This document shows positions 8,965 through 16,167 of a DNA stretch of 37,355 bases, one piece after another. The DNA lies in assembly GCA_903842855.1 (NCBI GenBank), contig CAIMNT010000096.1:1-37355 (forward strand), given 5' to 3'. The position numbers were made by a program, and so were the translations under genes. The notes under the pieces were generated by a model, which had not been told where the DNA came from, did no database searches, and saw only the letters and a list, made by a program, of their open reading frames with translations. Positions within the stretch are counted from its first letter, which is position 1; each line of letters opens with the position of its first letter. The stretch comes from an uncultured Actinomycetes bacterium (GTDB lineage Bacteria; Actinomycetota; Actinomycetes; Nanopelagicales; Nanopelagicaceae).

Positions 8965-9009
8965 AAGGTAGTTATTTTTAGGGGATTTATGGGCCTTTTT
9001 CGAGGCAAT

Positions 9010-9039
9010 TTGTTATAACGACTCCTAATTCGCTAACCT
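9010..9039 (+). promoter_or_regulatory. Putative promoter of rplY
   Basis: TTGTTA at 9010-9015 and TAACCT at 9034-9039, spaced by 18 bp. This would start a transcript near 9045, with an untranslated leader of about 85 nt before the rplY ATG. Confidence 0.35.
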
Positions 9040-9046
9040 TAGGCTT

Positions 9047-9099
9047 CGTTCCGGCGAGGGATAGAAATATCCGTGATCGACGGTCTCTCTCTTGGAACG
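9047..9099 (+). promoter_or_regulatory. Structured 5' leader of rplY (candidate autoregulatory RNA)
   Basis: The leader has a closing stem CGTTCC (9047-9052) with GGAACG (9094-9099). Inside it is a perfect hairpin GGATA-GAAA-TATCC (9059-9072) with a GNRA tetraloop. bL25 is a 5S-rRNA binding protein, and bL25 leaders that autoregulate are known in Gammaproteobacteria. Whether this fold has that job is inference. Confidence 0.3.
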
Positions 9100-9131
9100 T
9101 GTTGCGTCCGTTCACTACAAGGGAGTTTTAA

Positions 9132-9737
9132 ATGGCCGAGATTCAAATCAACGGTAGCAAGCGCACCAACTTTGGTAAGGGCGCCTCACGCCGCGATCGT
9201 AAGGCTGGTTTAGTTCCTGCCGTTATCTATGGTCACAATGCAGAACCACAGCACATTGCTCTTCCATCACGCGAGTTGGCTACAGCCCTTAAGGCTTCAA
9301 ACGTTCTTCTCAACGTTAATTTTGACGGAAAGTCAGAACTCGTACTTCCAAAGTCAGTCTCTAAGAATCCTCTGACTGGAATCTTTGAGCATATCGATCT
9401 TCTCGTTGTCCGTAAGGGTGAGAAGGTAACTGTCGAAGTTCCTGTTCACACAGAGGGACAGTTCGACAAGGATGGAATCCTCGAGCACGTAAACAACACC
9501 ATCGAAGTGGAAGCAGAAGCAACTTCGATCCCATCATTCTTGGTACTTGATCTCACAGGTATGCCTGCTGGAACCAGCAAGACCGCTGCAGACGTACAAC
9601 TTCCTGCGGGAACAACCCTCGTCTCTGATCCAGAGCTCGTTGTTGTTCACTTATCTGAGCGTTCAACCTCATCTGATGCTGATACTCCTGCGGCACCTGC
9701 AGCTGAAGCAACTCCAGCTGCTGCTCCAAAAGAATAA
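9132..9737 (+). CDS. rplY: 50S ribosomal protein bL25 (general stress protein CTC type)
   Basis: 201 aa. The N-terminal L25 domain (about residues 3-92) has the family-typical FGKGASRRDRKAGLVPAVIYG. The C-terminal TL5/CTC beta domain follows, ending in an Ala/Pro/Glu-rich tail. It binds 5S rRNA in the 50S subunit. A good Shine-Dalgarno AAGGGAG lies before the ATG, unlike many genes in this window that appear leaderless. Codon use looks strongly biased, as for highly expressed genes. pth follows after 21 nt. Confidence 0.95.
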   Translation: MAEIQINGSKRTNFGKGASRRDRKAGLVPAVIYGHNAEPQHIALPSRELATALKASNVLLNVNFDGKSELVLPKSVSKNPLTGIFEHIDLLVVRKGEKVTVEVPVHTEGQFDKDGILEHVNNTIEVEAEATSIPSFLVLDLTGMPAGTSKTAADVQLPAGTTLVSDPELVVVHLSERSTSSDADTPAAPAAEATPAAAPKE

Positions 9738-9758
9738 GTAGCGACTTAACACTTCACC

Positions 9759-10322
9759 ATGGCTGATCGCTGGCTGGTTTTCGGACTCGGAAACCCCGGC
9801 GATCAATATGCCAAAACTCGCCATAACATCGGCCATATGGTCATCAACTACCTGGCGAGCAATTCTAAATTTACCTCACATAAATCTCGCACAGAGATTG
9901 CCGATATCTACCTCGGGCAGATCCCTCTCACCGTTGCAAAATCAAAGTTGTATATGAACGAGTCAGGTGGGCCACTTAAAGCACTTGCTGACTTTTATAA
10001 AGTCCCAGTTGATCGCGTAATCGTCGTTCAAGATGAGATTGATCTACCCTTTGGTGCGATCCGCATTAAACAAGGTGGTGGCGATAATGGCCACAATGGG
10101 CTTAAAGACATCACTAAACACTTTGGGGGTCCCGACTACTTCCGGATTCGTCTCGGAGTTGGTCGTCCATCAGGCCCACAAGCGCCAGCGGATTGGGTCT
10201 TGAAACCTTTTTCAAGTGCAGAGCAGAAAGAGCTGCCCGACTTTGTAGCGCGTAGCGCAGATGCAGTTGAGCGGCTCATTGAAAAGGGCTTGATGCAGGC
10301 GCAACAGGATTTCAATAACTAG
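9759..10322 (+). CDS. pth: Peptidyl-tRNA hydrolase
   Basis: Cleaves the ester bond of prematurely released peptidyl-tRNA, recycling tRNA. 187 aa, normal length. The N-terminus has FGLGNPGDQYAKTRHNIG with the catalytic His at residue 22. The substrate-site motifs YMNESGG, DEIDLPFG and GGGDNGHNGLKDI are all present. It lies directly after rplY, as in most Actinobacteria, and is probably co-transcribed with it. It converges with the DUF6459-like gene, 38 bp away. No mfd gene follows, unlike in Streptomyces and mycobacteria. Confidence 0.96.
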   Translation: MADRWLVFGLGNPGDQYAKTRHNIGHMVINYLASNSKFTSHKSRTEIADIYLGQIPLTVAKSKLYMNESGGPLKALADFYKVPVDRVIVVQDEIDLPFGAIRIKQGGGDNGHNGLKDITKHFGGPDYFRIRLGVGRPSGPQAPADWVLKPFSSAEQKELPDFVARSADAVERLIEKGLMQAQQDFNN

Positions 10323-10360
10323 TTCGTTAGTGCATGTGCATGGAAGCAAGCGCGCAACAA

Positions 10361-10903
10361 CTAGAGCAAACCCAATTCCGTACAGAGCCATCTCTTATCA
10401 ACTCCCTCAAATCGTAAAACCAATGAGCGAACTCGATCATTGAATCGCAAAGTGACCGTCGTTTCCGCAACTCCTTCTATCGGTTCGGATATGTAAATCT
10501 TCCGAATTTTTGGAATCTCTTTATGGCTCCCAGCCATCGCCGTTATCTTCGAGTAAACCATCCGATGGGAGAGTCTCGCCAATTGCATGGGTTGGCGTCT
10601 CCCACCCCAAATTTCAACTATTCCTAGTACGTATCGATTTACTGTCTCTTGAAGAGGTGGTAATTCCGATAAGGGTGATGGCTTGGGGAGGTACTCGCTA
10701 TCTGCATCTTCACCGTCAAGATGTTGAGGAGTAGGTACAAGAAAGAGCTTGCGTGAATGGACTTGAACTTCAACCCGAGTAGGTGTTAAAAGTTGAAGAG
10801 TTGGAGCAATGTGTATATCTACACTTGGTTCTAGTTGTCCTGGCCGTGGAAAACGAATCACACGAGGAGTTAAATCTTTAGCTTGTATTAGTTCTGCGCT
10901 CAT
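10361..10903 (-). CDS. DUF6459-like protein of unknown function
   Basis: 180 aa, no signal peptide or membrane segment. The N-terminal 80 residues are low-complexity and Pro-rich (RFPRPGQLEPS near residues 18-28). The C-terminal half (about 85-180) resembles the actinobacterial DUF6459 domain: a helical LARLSHRMVYSKI stretch, then KIYISEPIEGVAE, RFNDRVRSLVLRFEG and a terminal RWLCTELGLL. I recognise the pattern from memory, so the family name is moderately secure; the function is unknown. In other Actinobacteria such proteins are often encoded near secA. Here the gene is divergent from cpaB with about 106 bp between start codons, so the two may share a regulatory region. Confidence 0.65.
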   Translation of the reverse strand: MSAELIQAKDLTPRVIRFPRPGQLEPSVDIHIAPTLQLLTPTRVEVQVHSRKLFLVPTPQHLDGEDADSEYLPKPSPLSELPPLQETVNRYVLGIVEIWGGRRQPMQLARLSHRMVYSKITAMAGSHKEIPKIRKIYISEPIEGVAETTVTLRFNDRVRSLVLRFEGVDKRWLCTELGLL

Positions 10904-10960
10904 TGGGCAAAACTCTCACTTCGCTACCAGGTTCAAATCATCCGAAAGGATGAAAATTCA

Positions 10961-10999
10961 TTGTGGATAACTAAGAGCGGATTTATCTGAGATTAGGTA
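10961..10999 (+). promoter_or_regulatory. Possible promoter of cpaB-tadZ-pdtaS
   Basis: TTGTGG at 10961-10966 and TATCTG at 10984-10989, spaced by 17 bp, lie upstream of the cpaB ATG at 11010. TAGGTA at 10994-10999 is an alternative -10. Weak matches, chosen by position. Confidence 0.25.
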
Positions 11000-11009
11000 T
11001 CCATCTCCC

Positions 11010-11600
11010 ATGGATGAATTGCAGAAATTTATACAACGAAATTTCCGTCGGATTTTAGCTGGCGGAGGCCTGGTGCTTTCACTCTTAGCAATATCGCTAT
11101 TGCTAAATACGACTCCTTCAACGTTCGTCTGGATGGCAACGAGCTCAATTCCTGGGGGTAGTCGGATCACTGCAAATAACGTAAAACTTGTGAAGGCAGA
11201 TCTCGCAGAAGACGCCACTCATTTTGAGAGCAAAGGCGATTTGTTGGTAGGTCATTTTGCTACCCGAATGCTGCAGCCCGGTGATTTGATTGCGGTGACT
11301 GATGTGACAAGTGAAAGTGCAAACTCGACCGCAACTTACCTGCCTATAGGTGTCGCCGTCGATGATCTCCCCGCTGATCTAGCGATTGGGGATTTAGTTG
11401 ATATCTATGTAATTCCAAAGGATCAGGGAGTTTTGCCAGCCGTTATCGCGCGTAGGGTCCCGATCCAGAATATCGACGTCAAATCTCGTGCTCTTGGTGG
11501 AAGTGTCGCCGTGAGTGTCACAGCGAGCCCCACAGTCACTTCAATAATTGTTACCGCAGAAGCGCAAGGAAGGCTGGTGTTAGCCCGTGACCCGTTCTGA
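11010..11600 (+). CDS. cpaB: SAF-domain pilus assembly protein CpaB/RcpC
   Basis: 196 aa. A cytoplasmic basic N-terminus is followed by one membrane segment at about residues 15-33. An extracytoplasmic SAF-like domain comes next (SSIPGGSRITANNVKLVKADL, then LLVGHFATRMLQPGDLIAVTDV). A CpaB/RcpC C-terminal beta region includes AIGDLVDIYVIP. CpaB proteins are thought to associate with the outer parts of the Tad pilus system and the cell wall. It overlaps tadZ by 14 nt. The rest of the Tad genes are at 31.6-35.8 kb, so the locus is split. The protein is short for the family. Confidence 0.8.
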   Translation: MDELQKFIQRNFRRILAGGGLVLSLLAISLLLNTTPSTFVWMATSSIPGGSRITANNVKLVKADLAEDATHFESKGDLLVGHFATRMLQPGDLIAVTDVTSESANSTATYLPIGVAVDDLPADLAIGDLVDIYVIPKDQGVLPAVIARRVPIQNIDVKSRALGGSVAVSVTASPTVTSIIVTAEAQGRLVLARDPF

Positions 11601-12690
11601 GATTCCGCAACTTGAAGTAGTCACTGCGATTCCAGATGCAGATCGCGAGGATTTTTTGGCACAACTTCTATTCTCCCAAGGGTGGAACATTATCTTTAGG
11701 GCATTCGATGCCACCTCGCTGATGACATTCATGAATCAACGCGGTTTGCAAATGCGTACCGTCATCATCTACGAGAGTGAACTGCCCGGATTTTCGCCAG
11801 AACTAATTCAGGAACTTGACCACCCTACTATCACAACCATCTCTCTAGATTCGGTTGGATTTACCTCTCACGAAATGATGGTGGCAATCCGCGGAAAGCT
11901 TCGAGCTCCCATGTTGCAGGTTGTATCCCCGAGTGAAGAGTCTGTATCAACAGAAGCGCAGATCGCGGATTTTTCATCTTTTCCGCAAGTTCGGCAGTCA
12001 AGAGCTCTTCCTTTGACTTCAACAAAAAGATTTAATCGCACTTCACGAGTGCAGCCTCGAGATCGTAAAGTAATCGCAGTTACCGGAAGCACAGGCGCAC
12101 CTGGTCGAACAAGATTTGCTACAGCCCTTTCACGAGAGCTGGCGCTCAAGGGAGCAACGCTCTTAATAGATGCGGATATTAGGTCTCAAGGAGTGGCACC
12201 TTTGCGCGAAGAGTTAGAGAAGAGTGCGGTTGAAGTAATCCCTCTCGATCGAGAGAAGCGGCCAACTCATCTTCCCGAAGGCGATGAGACAGCGGTTGTA
12301 GACCTTGGTGTTTTACCTGGATTAGCGGAGGCAACTGCTGACCGACGCTGGCACGGGTCGCTGGTAAACAATGTCTTGGATAAGGCAACACATCTGATTT
12401 ATTTGAGCAAGTCAACCGCTTCGAGCATGGCTGAACTCTCTCAATTTATGCGCGAGTACCCGTTGTTACAAAAGCGCTTACCAATTGTTTTTGTCTGTAT
12501 CTTGACTGGACATTCAAGAGAGTTGCGGGAGTGGGAAGCCAAATTCCTGACTCTGACCACAGGGGAGAGCAGGTACATCTTGCGCGAAAGCCAATTGGCC
12601 CCTTCGCATGAAAGCAAGATATTTGGAGCATTTATGGGCAAAGATCCAAAGAGAAAAGAGATTGCTAAGATTGCCGCTTCACTGGCATAG
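11587..12690 (+). CDS. tadZ: TadZ/CpaE-like ParA/MinD-superfamily ATPase
   Basis: 367 aa. The N-terminal 140 residues are a divergent receiver-like domain, typical of CpaE/TadZ. From about residue 165 comes a SIMIBI ATPase fold: the P-loop region VTGSTGAPGRTRF, the switch-like LLIDADIRSQG, and TAVVDLGVLPG as Walker B-like. The P-loop has Arg where the catalytic Lys of GKT/S normally stands, and the deviant KGG lysine is also absent. I recall similar GAPGRT loops in actinobacterial homologues, so this is probably a lineage form with weak or no ATPase activity. TadZ positions the pilus machine at the membrane or pole. Overlaps cpaB; pdtaS follows after 29 nt. Confidence 0.75.
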   Translation: MTRSEIPQLEVVTAIPDADREDFLAQLLFSQGWNIIFRAFDATSLMTFMNQRGLQMRTVIIYESELPGFSPELIQELDHPTITTISLDSVGFTSHEMMVAIRGKLRAPMLQVVSPSEESVSTEAQIADFSSFPQVRQSRALPLTSTKRFNRTSRVQPRDRKVIAVTGSTGAPGRTRFATALSRELALKGATLLIDADIRSQGVAPLREELEKSAVEVIPLDREKRPTHLPEGDETAVVDLGVLPGLAEATADRRWHGSLVNNVLDKATHLIYLSKSTASSMAELSQFMREYPLLQKRLPIVFVCILTGHSRELREWEAKFLTLTTGESRYILRESQLAPSHESKIFGAFMGKDPKRKEIAKIAASLA

Positions 12691-12719
12691 CCAGTAACTG
12701 CAACAGATAGGTGTGAACA

Positions 12720-14189
12720 TTGGCGATTAGCTCCCGAAGTGATCTCGCCTATTCGCATACCGCTTTAACGGTCAAAGACCGAGAGCGTTTGTCGGAGTTA
12801 GTCTCCGAATGGCAGTTGCTCTCAGATATCTCTTTTTCGGACCTCATCTTGTGGGTGCCACGCCGCAAGGATTATCAGAGCTGGCCCGAAGGTCATACTG
12901 CGATTGCGCATATCCGACCCACCACCGCGCCTACTGTGTTTGCTCAAGATGTAATCGGCCAGGAGCTGATCTGGGGTAAGAACGCACGCATCGACCAGAC
13001 GCTTTCGACTGGGTTAATTATCAGAGATGCCGAACCAGAAATGGTCGGTGATATCTTGATAAAAGAAGAGACCGTCCCAGTTCACTTTGATGGCCGAACG
13101 ATCGCGGTAATTTCTCGTCACCGCAATGCCGTGGCAATGCGTTCTGCATCACCCCTGGAGATCAATTATCGCGAGATCGCGCATAAGGTCTTTCGCATGA
13201 TCGCTGAAGGAACCTTCCCGATTCAAGACAGTATTTATCAGGCCGAATATGCCCCTCGCGTTGGAGATGGTCTAGTTCGCCTCGATGCACTCGGCGCTGC
13301 AACGTATGCCAGTCCAAATGCTCGTTCAGCCATTAGCCGACTAGGTTGGGATAACGAGATAGAAGGAACACAACTCGGCGCAATATTTGATTCTCTGCAG
13401 CGGCCGCAATCTATTCCGAGTGAAGAGAGCTGGAGCTCGATTCTGAGCGGCAAGACACTTCGCCGCGCTGACTTTGATAACGGCAATGGAATCGTAGATT
13501 TGTTAGTTATTCCGTTGATCGAAAGTGGAGATCGCATCGGATCTATCGTGCTGGTACACGATGTGACTGAGTTGCGTCGTCGCGATCGAGCGCTTGTATC
13601 TAAAGATGCAACTATCCGTGAAATTCATCACCGCGTTAAGAATAATTTACAGACCGTATCGGCGTTGTTGCGATTGCAGTCTCGACGCGTCGAAGATCCA
13701 ACCGCTAGTGCTGCTCTTGCAGAAGCGGTGCGACGCGTGGCATCGATTGCGATTGTGCATGAGACTCTTTCAACGAGTTCCGCTGAGTCCGTCCTCTTTG
13801 ATGAGGTTTACGATCGCATCGTTCACAATGCAATTGAATTGAGCCCAAGGCCAATTACTCCCGTAAAGATCGGCGACTTTGGAATCTTAGATTCGCAGGT
13901 TGCAACGCCTTTGGCACTTGTTGTCACTGAGTTGATTCACAATTCACTAGAACATGGGCTGGCAGATTCTGGTGACATTGTTCGGGTGGAGGTGACTCGA
14001 GCCGAGACCACCTACACAATCAAAGTGATCGATAATGGAAGCGGGTTGCCGGAGGATTTCGACTGGGAGAGATCATCCAACCTGGGACTTCAAATTGTGC
14101 GAACTCTGACTGAAAATGAACTTAAAGGCAGCATCTCGCTAAATCGAGTCAATGATGAGACCGTAGCGATGATTGTTTTTAAGGTCTAA
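12720..14189 (+). CDS. pdtaS: PdtaS-type sensor histidine kinase
   Basis: 489 aa, starting at TTG (12720) with AGGTG 6-7 nt upstream; no membrane segment. The N-terminal half fits a GAF-like domain followed by a PAS-like domain (about residues 20-285). The HisKA_2 dimerisation domain has IREIHHRVKNNLQTVSALLR with the phospho-accepting His near 303-304. The C-terminal HATPase has the N box (LIHNSLEHGL), DNGSGLPEDF and LGLQIVRTL. Family knowledge: PdtaS signals to the ANTAR antiterminator PdtaR, which is not encoded in this window. It converges with whiB1, as Rv3220c does with Rv3219. It follows tadZ by only 29 nt, so it may be co-transcribed with Tad genes. Confidence 0.88.
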   Translation: MAISSRSDLAYSHTALTVKDRERLSELVSEWQLLSDISFSDLILWVPRRKDYQSWPEGHTAIAHIRPTTAPTVFAQDVIGQELIWGKNARIDQTLSTGLIIRDAEPEMVGDILIKEETVPVHFDGRTIAVISRHRNAVAMRSASPLEINYREIAHKVFRMIAEGTFPIQDSIYQAEYAPRVGDGLVRLDALGAATYASPNARSAISRLGWDNEIEGTQLGAIFDSLQRPQSIPSEESWSSILSGKTLRRADFDNGNGIVDLLVIPLIESGDRIGSIVLVHDVTELRRRDRALVSKDATIREIHHRVKNNLQTVSALLRLQSRRVEDPTASAALAEAVRRVASIAIVHETLSTSSAESVLFDEVYDRIVHNAIELSPRPITPVKIGDFGILDSQVATPLALVVTELIHNSLEHGLADSGDIVRVEVTRAETTYTIKVIDNGSGLPEDFDWERSSNLGLQIVRTLTENELKGSISLNRVNDETVAMIVFKV

Positions 14190-14246
14190 CCCATCCCAGC
14201 GCTGAAACCAAAAATCAGGATTTAGCGGAGGTCGATCCCTAAGGGA

Positions 14247-14516
14247 TTAGAATTGGTTCTGACTCTCCAGCATACGGGCGCGGTTACGAGCTGCGCGACG
14301 CTTCAAGGCACGGCGTTCATCCTCAGATAGCCCGCCCCAAACTCCAGCATCCTGACCGCTCTCTAGAGCCCAGGCAAGGCAAGCCTCTTTAACCGGGCAG
14401 CGCTGGCAGACCTTTTTTGCCTCTTCAATTTGGGCCAAGGCTGGACCAGTATTTCCAATCGGGAAGAAGAGTTCGGGATCCTCATCGCGGCAGGCCGCCT
14501 CGTGTCGCCAATCCAT
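14247..14516 (-). CDS. whiB1: WhiB1-type iron-sulfur transcription factor
   Basis: 89 aa from the ATG at 14514-14516, the start shared with WhiB1 proteins (MDWRHEAACRDEDPELFFP); a strong AAGGAGA Shine-Dalgarno lies just upstream. An upstream in-frame ATG would add 14 unconserved residues. The four cluster-binding cysteines are C9, C37, C40 and C46. GVWGG at 58-62 and the basic C-terminal RRALKRRAARNRAR complete the family pattern. In M. tuberculosis, WhiB1 carries a nitric-oxide-sensitive [4Fe-4S] cluster, binds the primary sigma factor and is essential. The 242 bp upstream, to the tRNA-Arg gene, should hold its promoter; I see no clear CRP-type palindrome there. Confidence 0.95.
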   Translation of the reverse strand: MDWRHEAACRDEDPELFFPIGNTGPALAQIEEAKKVCQRCPVKEACLAWALESGQDAGVWGGLSEDERRALKRRAARNRARMLESQNQF

Positions 14517-14758
14517 CGTAATCTCCTTCAATTTAGGGAAGTTCTTCCAGCGGGCCAATGGGCGGATCTGGCCTTCCGGAGGTGCTAATTCAGACTAAAA
14601 CGGCTCATACCTCGCTAGTTCTACCGAAGCCGAGCGCAAATAGTGGTGAATACGGGGCTATTCTCTCGTAGGTCACCCGAGATAACAAGGATATAGAGTA
14701 AAAGATTCCTCACATTCGCTGAGAGTCTGCCTGTTAGAGCCTCTGGGAACCCATCTAG

Positions 14759-14830
14759 TGCCCCCGACAGGAGTCGAACCTGCGCACCCGCCTCCGGAGG
14801 GCGGTGCTCTATCCACTGAGCTACGAGGGC
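14759..14830 (-). tRNA. tRNA-Arg (anticodon CCG)
   Basis: On the - strand the acceptor GCCCTCG pairs with CGGGGGC (one G-U pair). The D arm is GCTC/GAGC, and the anticodon stem CCGCC/GGCGG closes loop CTCCGGA with anticodon CCG (complement of 14795-14797). The T arm is GCAGG-TTCGACT-CCTGT, and the discriminator is A. CCA is not encoded, unlike the tRNA-Gln in this window. 72 nt with a 4-nt variable loop. Confidence 0.95.
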
Positions 14831-14922
14831 TAATTTCAACAAGCCCCCCTAGGGTATCAGTGAAAGAATCTTGCCTTTAGAAGTGCAATATTTAGTAGTG
14901 ACATAGGGATGAGGTAGTTGAA

Positions 14923-15459
14923 ATGACTGGACTGATCGAGAAGGCATACTTTGCCACCGGATGTTTCTGGGGAGCCGAGCGCCGTTTCTGGAACCTTCCT
15001 GGAGTGATCTCCACCTCCGTCGGATATATGGGTGGCCATACCACCGCGCCTACCTACAAAGAGGTCTGCACTGGCAAAACCGGCCATGCTGAAATCGTTG
15101 AGGTCGTCTTCGATCCAAGTCAGATTTCATATCATCGCCTTCTTGAAGAATTTTGGACAATGCACGATCCAACATCTTTAAATCGCCAAGGTGGAGATAT
15201 CGGGACTCAATATCGCAGCGCTATTTACGCCAGTACTGAGCGCCAGTTAGAAGAGGCGCTAGCGACTCGTGAAATTTATAACGATGTTCTTCTACAGAAC
15301 GGACTTGATGAGATTTGTACAGAGATCAAGAGCGCTCATGGAATGGTGTACTGGCCAGCTGAGGAATATCACCAGCGCTACCTCGAGAAGAATCCAAATG
15401 GATATGACTGCCATTCTTCAACAGGCGTTCCTTATCCCGATCAATTAACTATCGGATAG
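14923..15459 (+). CDS. msrA: Peptide methionine (S)-S-oxide reductase
   Basis: Repairs methionine-S-sulfoxide in proteins. 178 aa. The catalytic motif GCFWGAE has its nucleophilic Cys at residue 14. VGYMGGHTTAPTYKEVCTGKTGHAE, the FWTMHDPTSLNRQGGDIGTQYRS segment and the C-terminal AEEYHQRYLEKNPNGY are all family hallmarks. A resolving Cys may be the one in YDCHSS near the C-terminus. The ATG has GAGG 8 nt upstream. The next gene is convergent. Confidence 0.96.
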   Translation: MTGLIEKAYFATGCFWGAERRFWNLPGVISTSVGYMGGHTTAPTYKEVCTGKTGHAEIVEVVFDPSQISYHRLLEEFWTMHDPTSLNRQGGDIGTQYRSAIYASTERQLEEALATREIYNDVLLQNGLDEICTEIKSAHGMVYWPAEEYHQRYLEKNPNGYDCHSSTGVPYPDQLTIG

Positions 15460-15499
15460 TTGATATTACTGAGTGCTTATCAATTTCTACTATTAGGCG

Positions 15500-16138
15500 C
15501 TACCAACTAGACGAATCCCCTTCAGTGGCACGCCAGCAGTACCAAGCAACAATGCTCTGACGCCCCGCAAATTTATCCCCAACTAAATCCAGCTCCTTTG
15601 GCGCAATCTCAGAATCAAGTCGATGAATTTTCTCCCAACCTCGGCGCATGGCTAAATCACCAACGGGCCATAAATCAAGGCGTCCAAGATGGAACATGAG
15701 AAACATCTCGACTGTCCAACGTCCTATTCCCCAGAGCGCAGTTAACTCCGCAGATATCTCCTCATTACTCAATTTTGAAAATTTCTTAAATTCAACTGCA
15801 CCAGAAAGTGTGGCTTGTGTGAGCTCATCGATGGCGCGAGCTTTTGCACCGCTAACTCCAGCGGTACGTAGATCAGCTGCAGAGAGGTTAACGAGCGCTT
15901 CAGGTTTCAATGAACCACCTGCTAAAGCACGCACCCGGTCGCGGATTGTGTCAGCTGCCTTCACTGCCAGTTGTTGCGAGATGATGGACGTGACCAGATT
16001 TTCATAATGTCCCTGACGCGGCCGCTTCTGATTTATTGTGCATAATGGGCTCGCTTTGATGACGGGAGCAAAGGCGGGATCTATTTTTGCGATTGCACGA
16101 ACGTGTTTACGCATCTCTTCAACGGTCGTTAGTGCCAC
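15500..16138 (-). CDS. DNA-3-methyladenine glycosylase (AlkA-like, HhH-GPD)
   Basis: 212 aa helix-hairpin-helix DNA glycosylase that excises alkylated bases. The N-terminal all-alpha part has NLVTSIISQQLAVKAADTI, typical of the AlkA/Mag branch. The hairpin LWGIGRWTVEMFLMF is at about residues 135-149, and the catalytic Asp lies in PVGDLA (D161). There are no four cysteines after the domain, so it is not an iron-sulfur EndoIII/MutY type. It lacks the AraC-like N-terminal regulatory part of AdaA-AlkA fusions. Divergent from the terC-like gene, with 29 bp between start codons. Confidence 0.88.
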   Translation of the reverse strand: MALTTVEEMRKHVRAIAKIDPAFAPVIKASPLCTINQKRPRQGHYENLVTSIISQQLAVKAADTIRDRVRALAGGSLKPEALVNLSAADLRTAGVSGAKARAIDELTQATLSGAVEFKKFSKLSNEEISAELTALWGIGRWTVEMFLMFHLGRLDLWPVGDLAMRRGWEKIHRLDSEIAPKELDLVGDKFAGRQSIVAWYCWRATEGDSSSW

Positions 16139-16155
16139 GGCAATAGCCTAGTGAG

Positions 16156-16161
16156 TAGGCT
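16156..16161 (+). promoter_or_regulatory. Putative -10 element of the terC-like gene (leaderless)
   Basis: TAGGCT, then 6 nt, then GTG at 16168. The same hexamer and spacing recur before the trans-sulfuration gene at 17162. Confidence 0.45.
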
Positions 16162-16167
16162 AACCTC

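Noticed and set aside
8960..8982. Inverted repeat CCTAAAA/TTTTAGG at the end of prs
   Set aside because: A/T-rich stem with no following T run; not a convincing terminator.
14235..14247. Perfect 13-bp palindrome ATCCCTAAGGGAT between pdtaS and whiB1
   Set aside because: Too small a loop for a hairpin and no T tract on either side, so I do not call it a bidirectional terminator.
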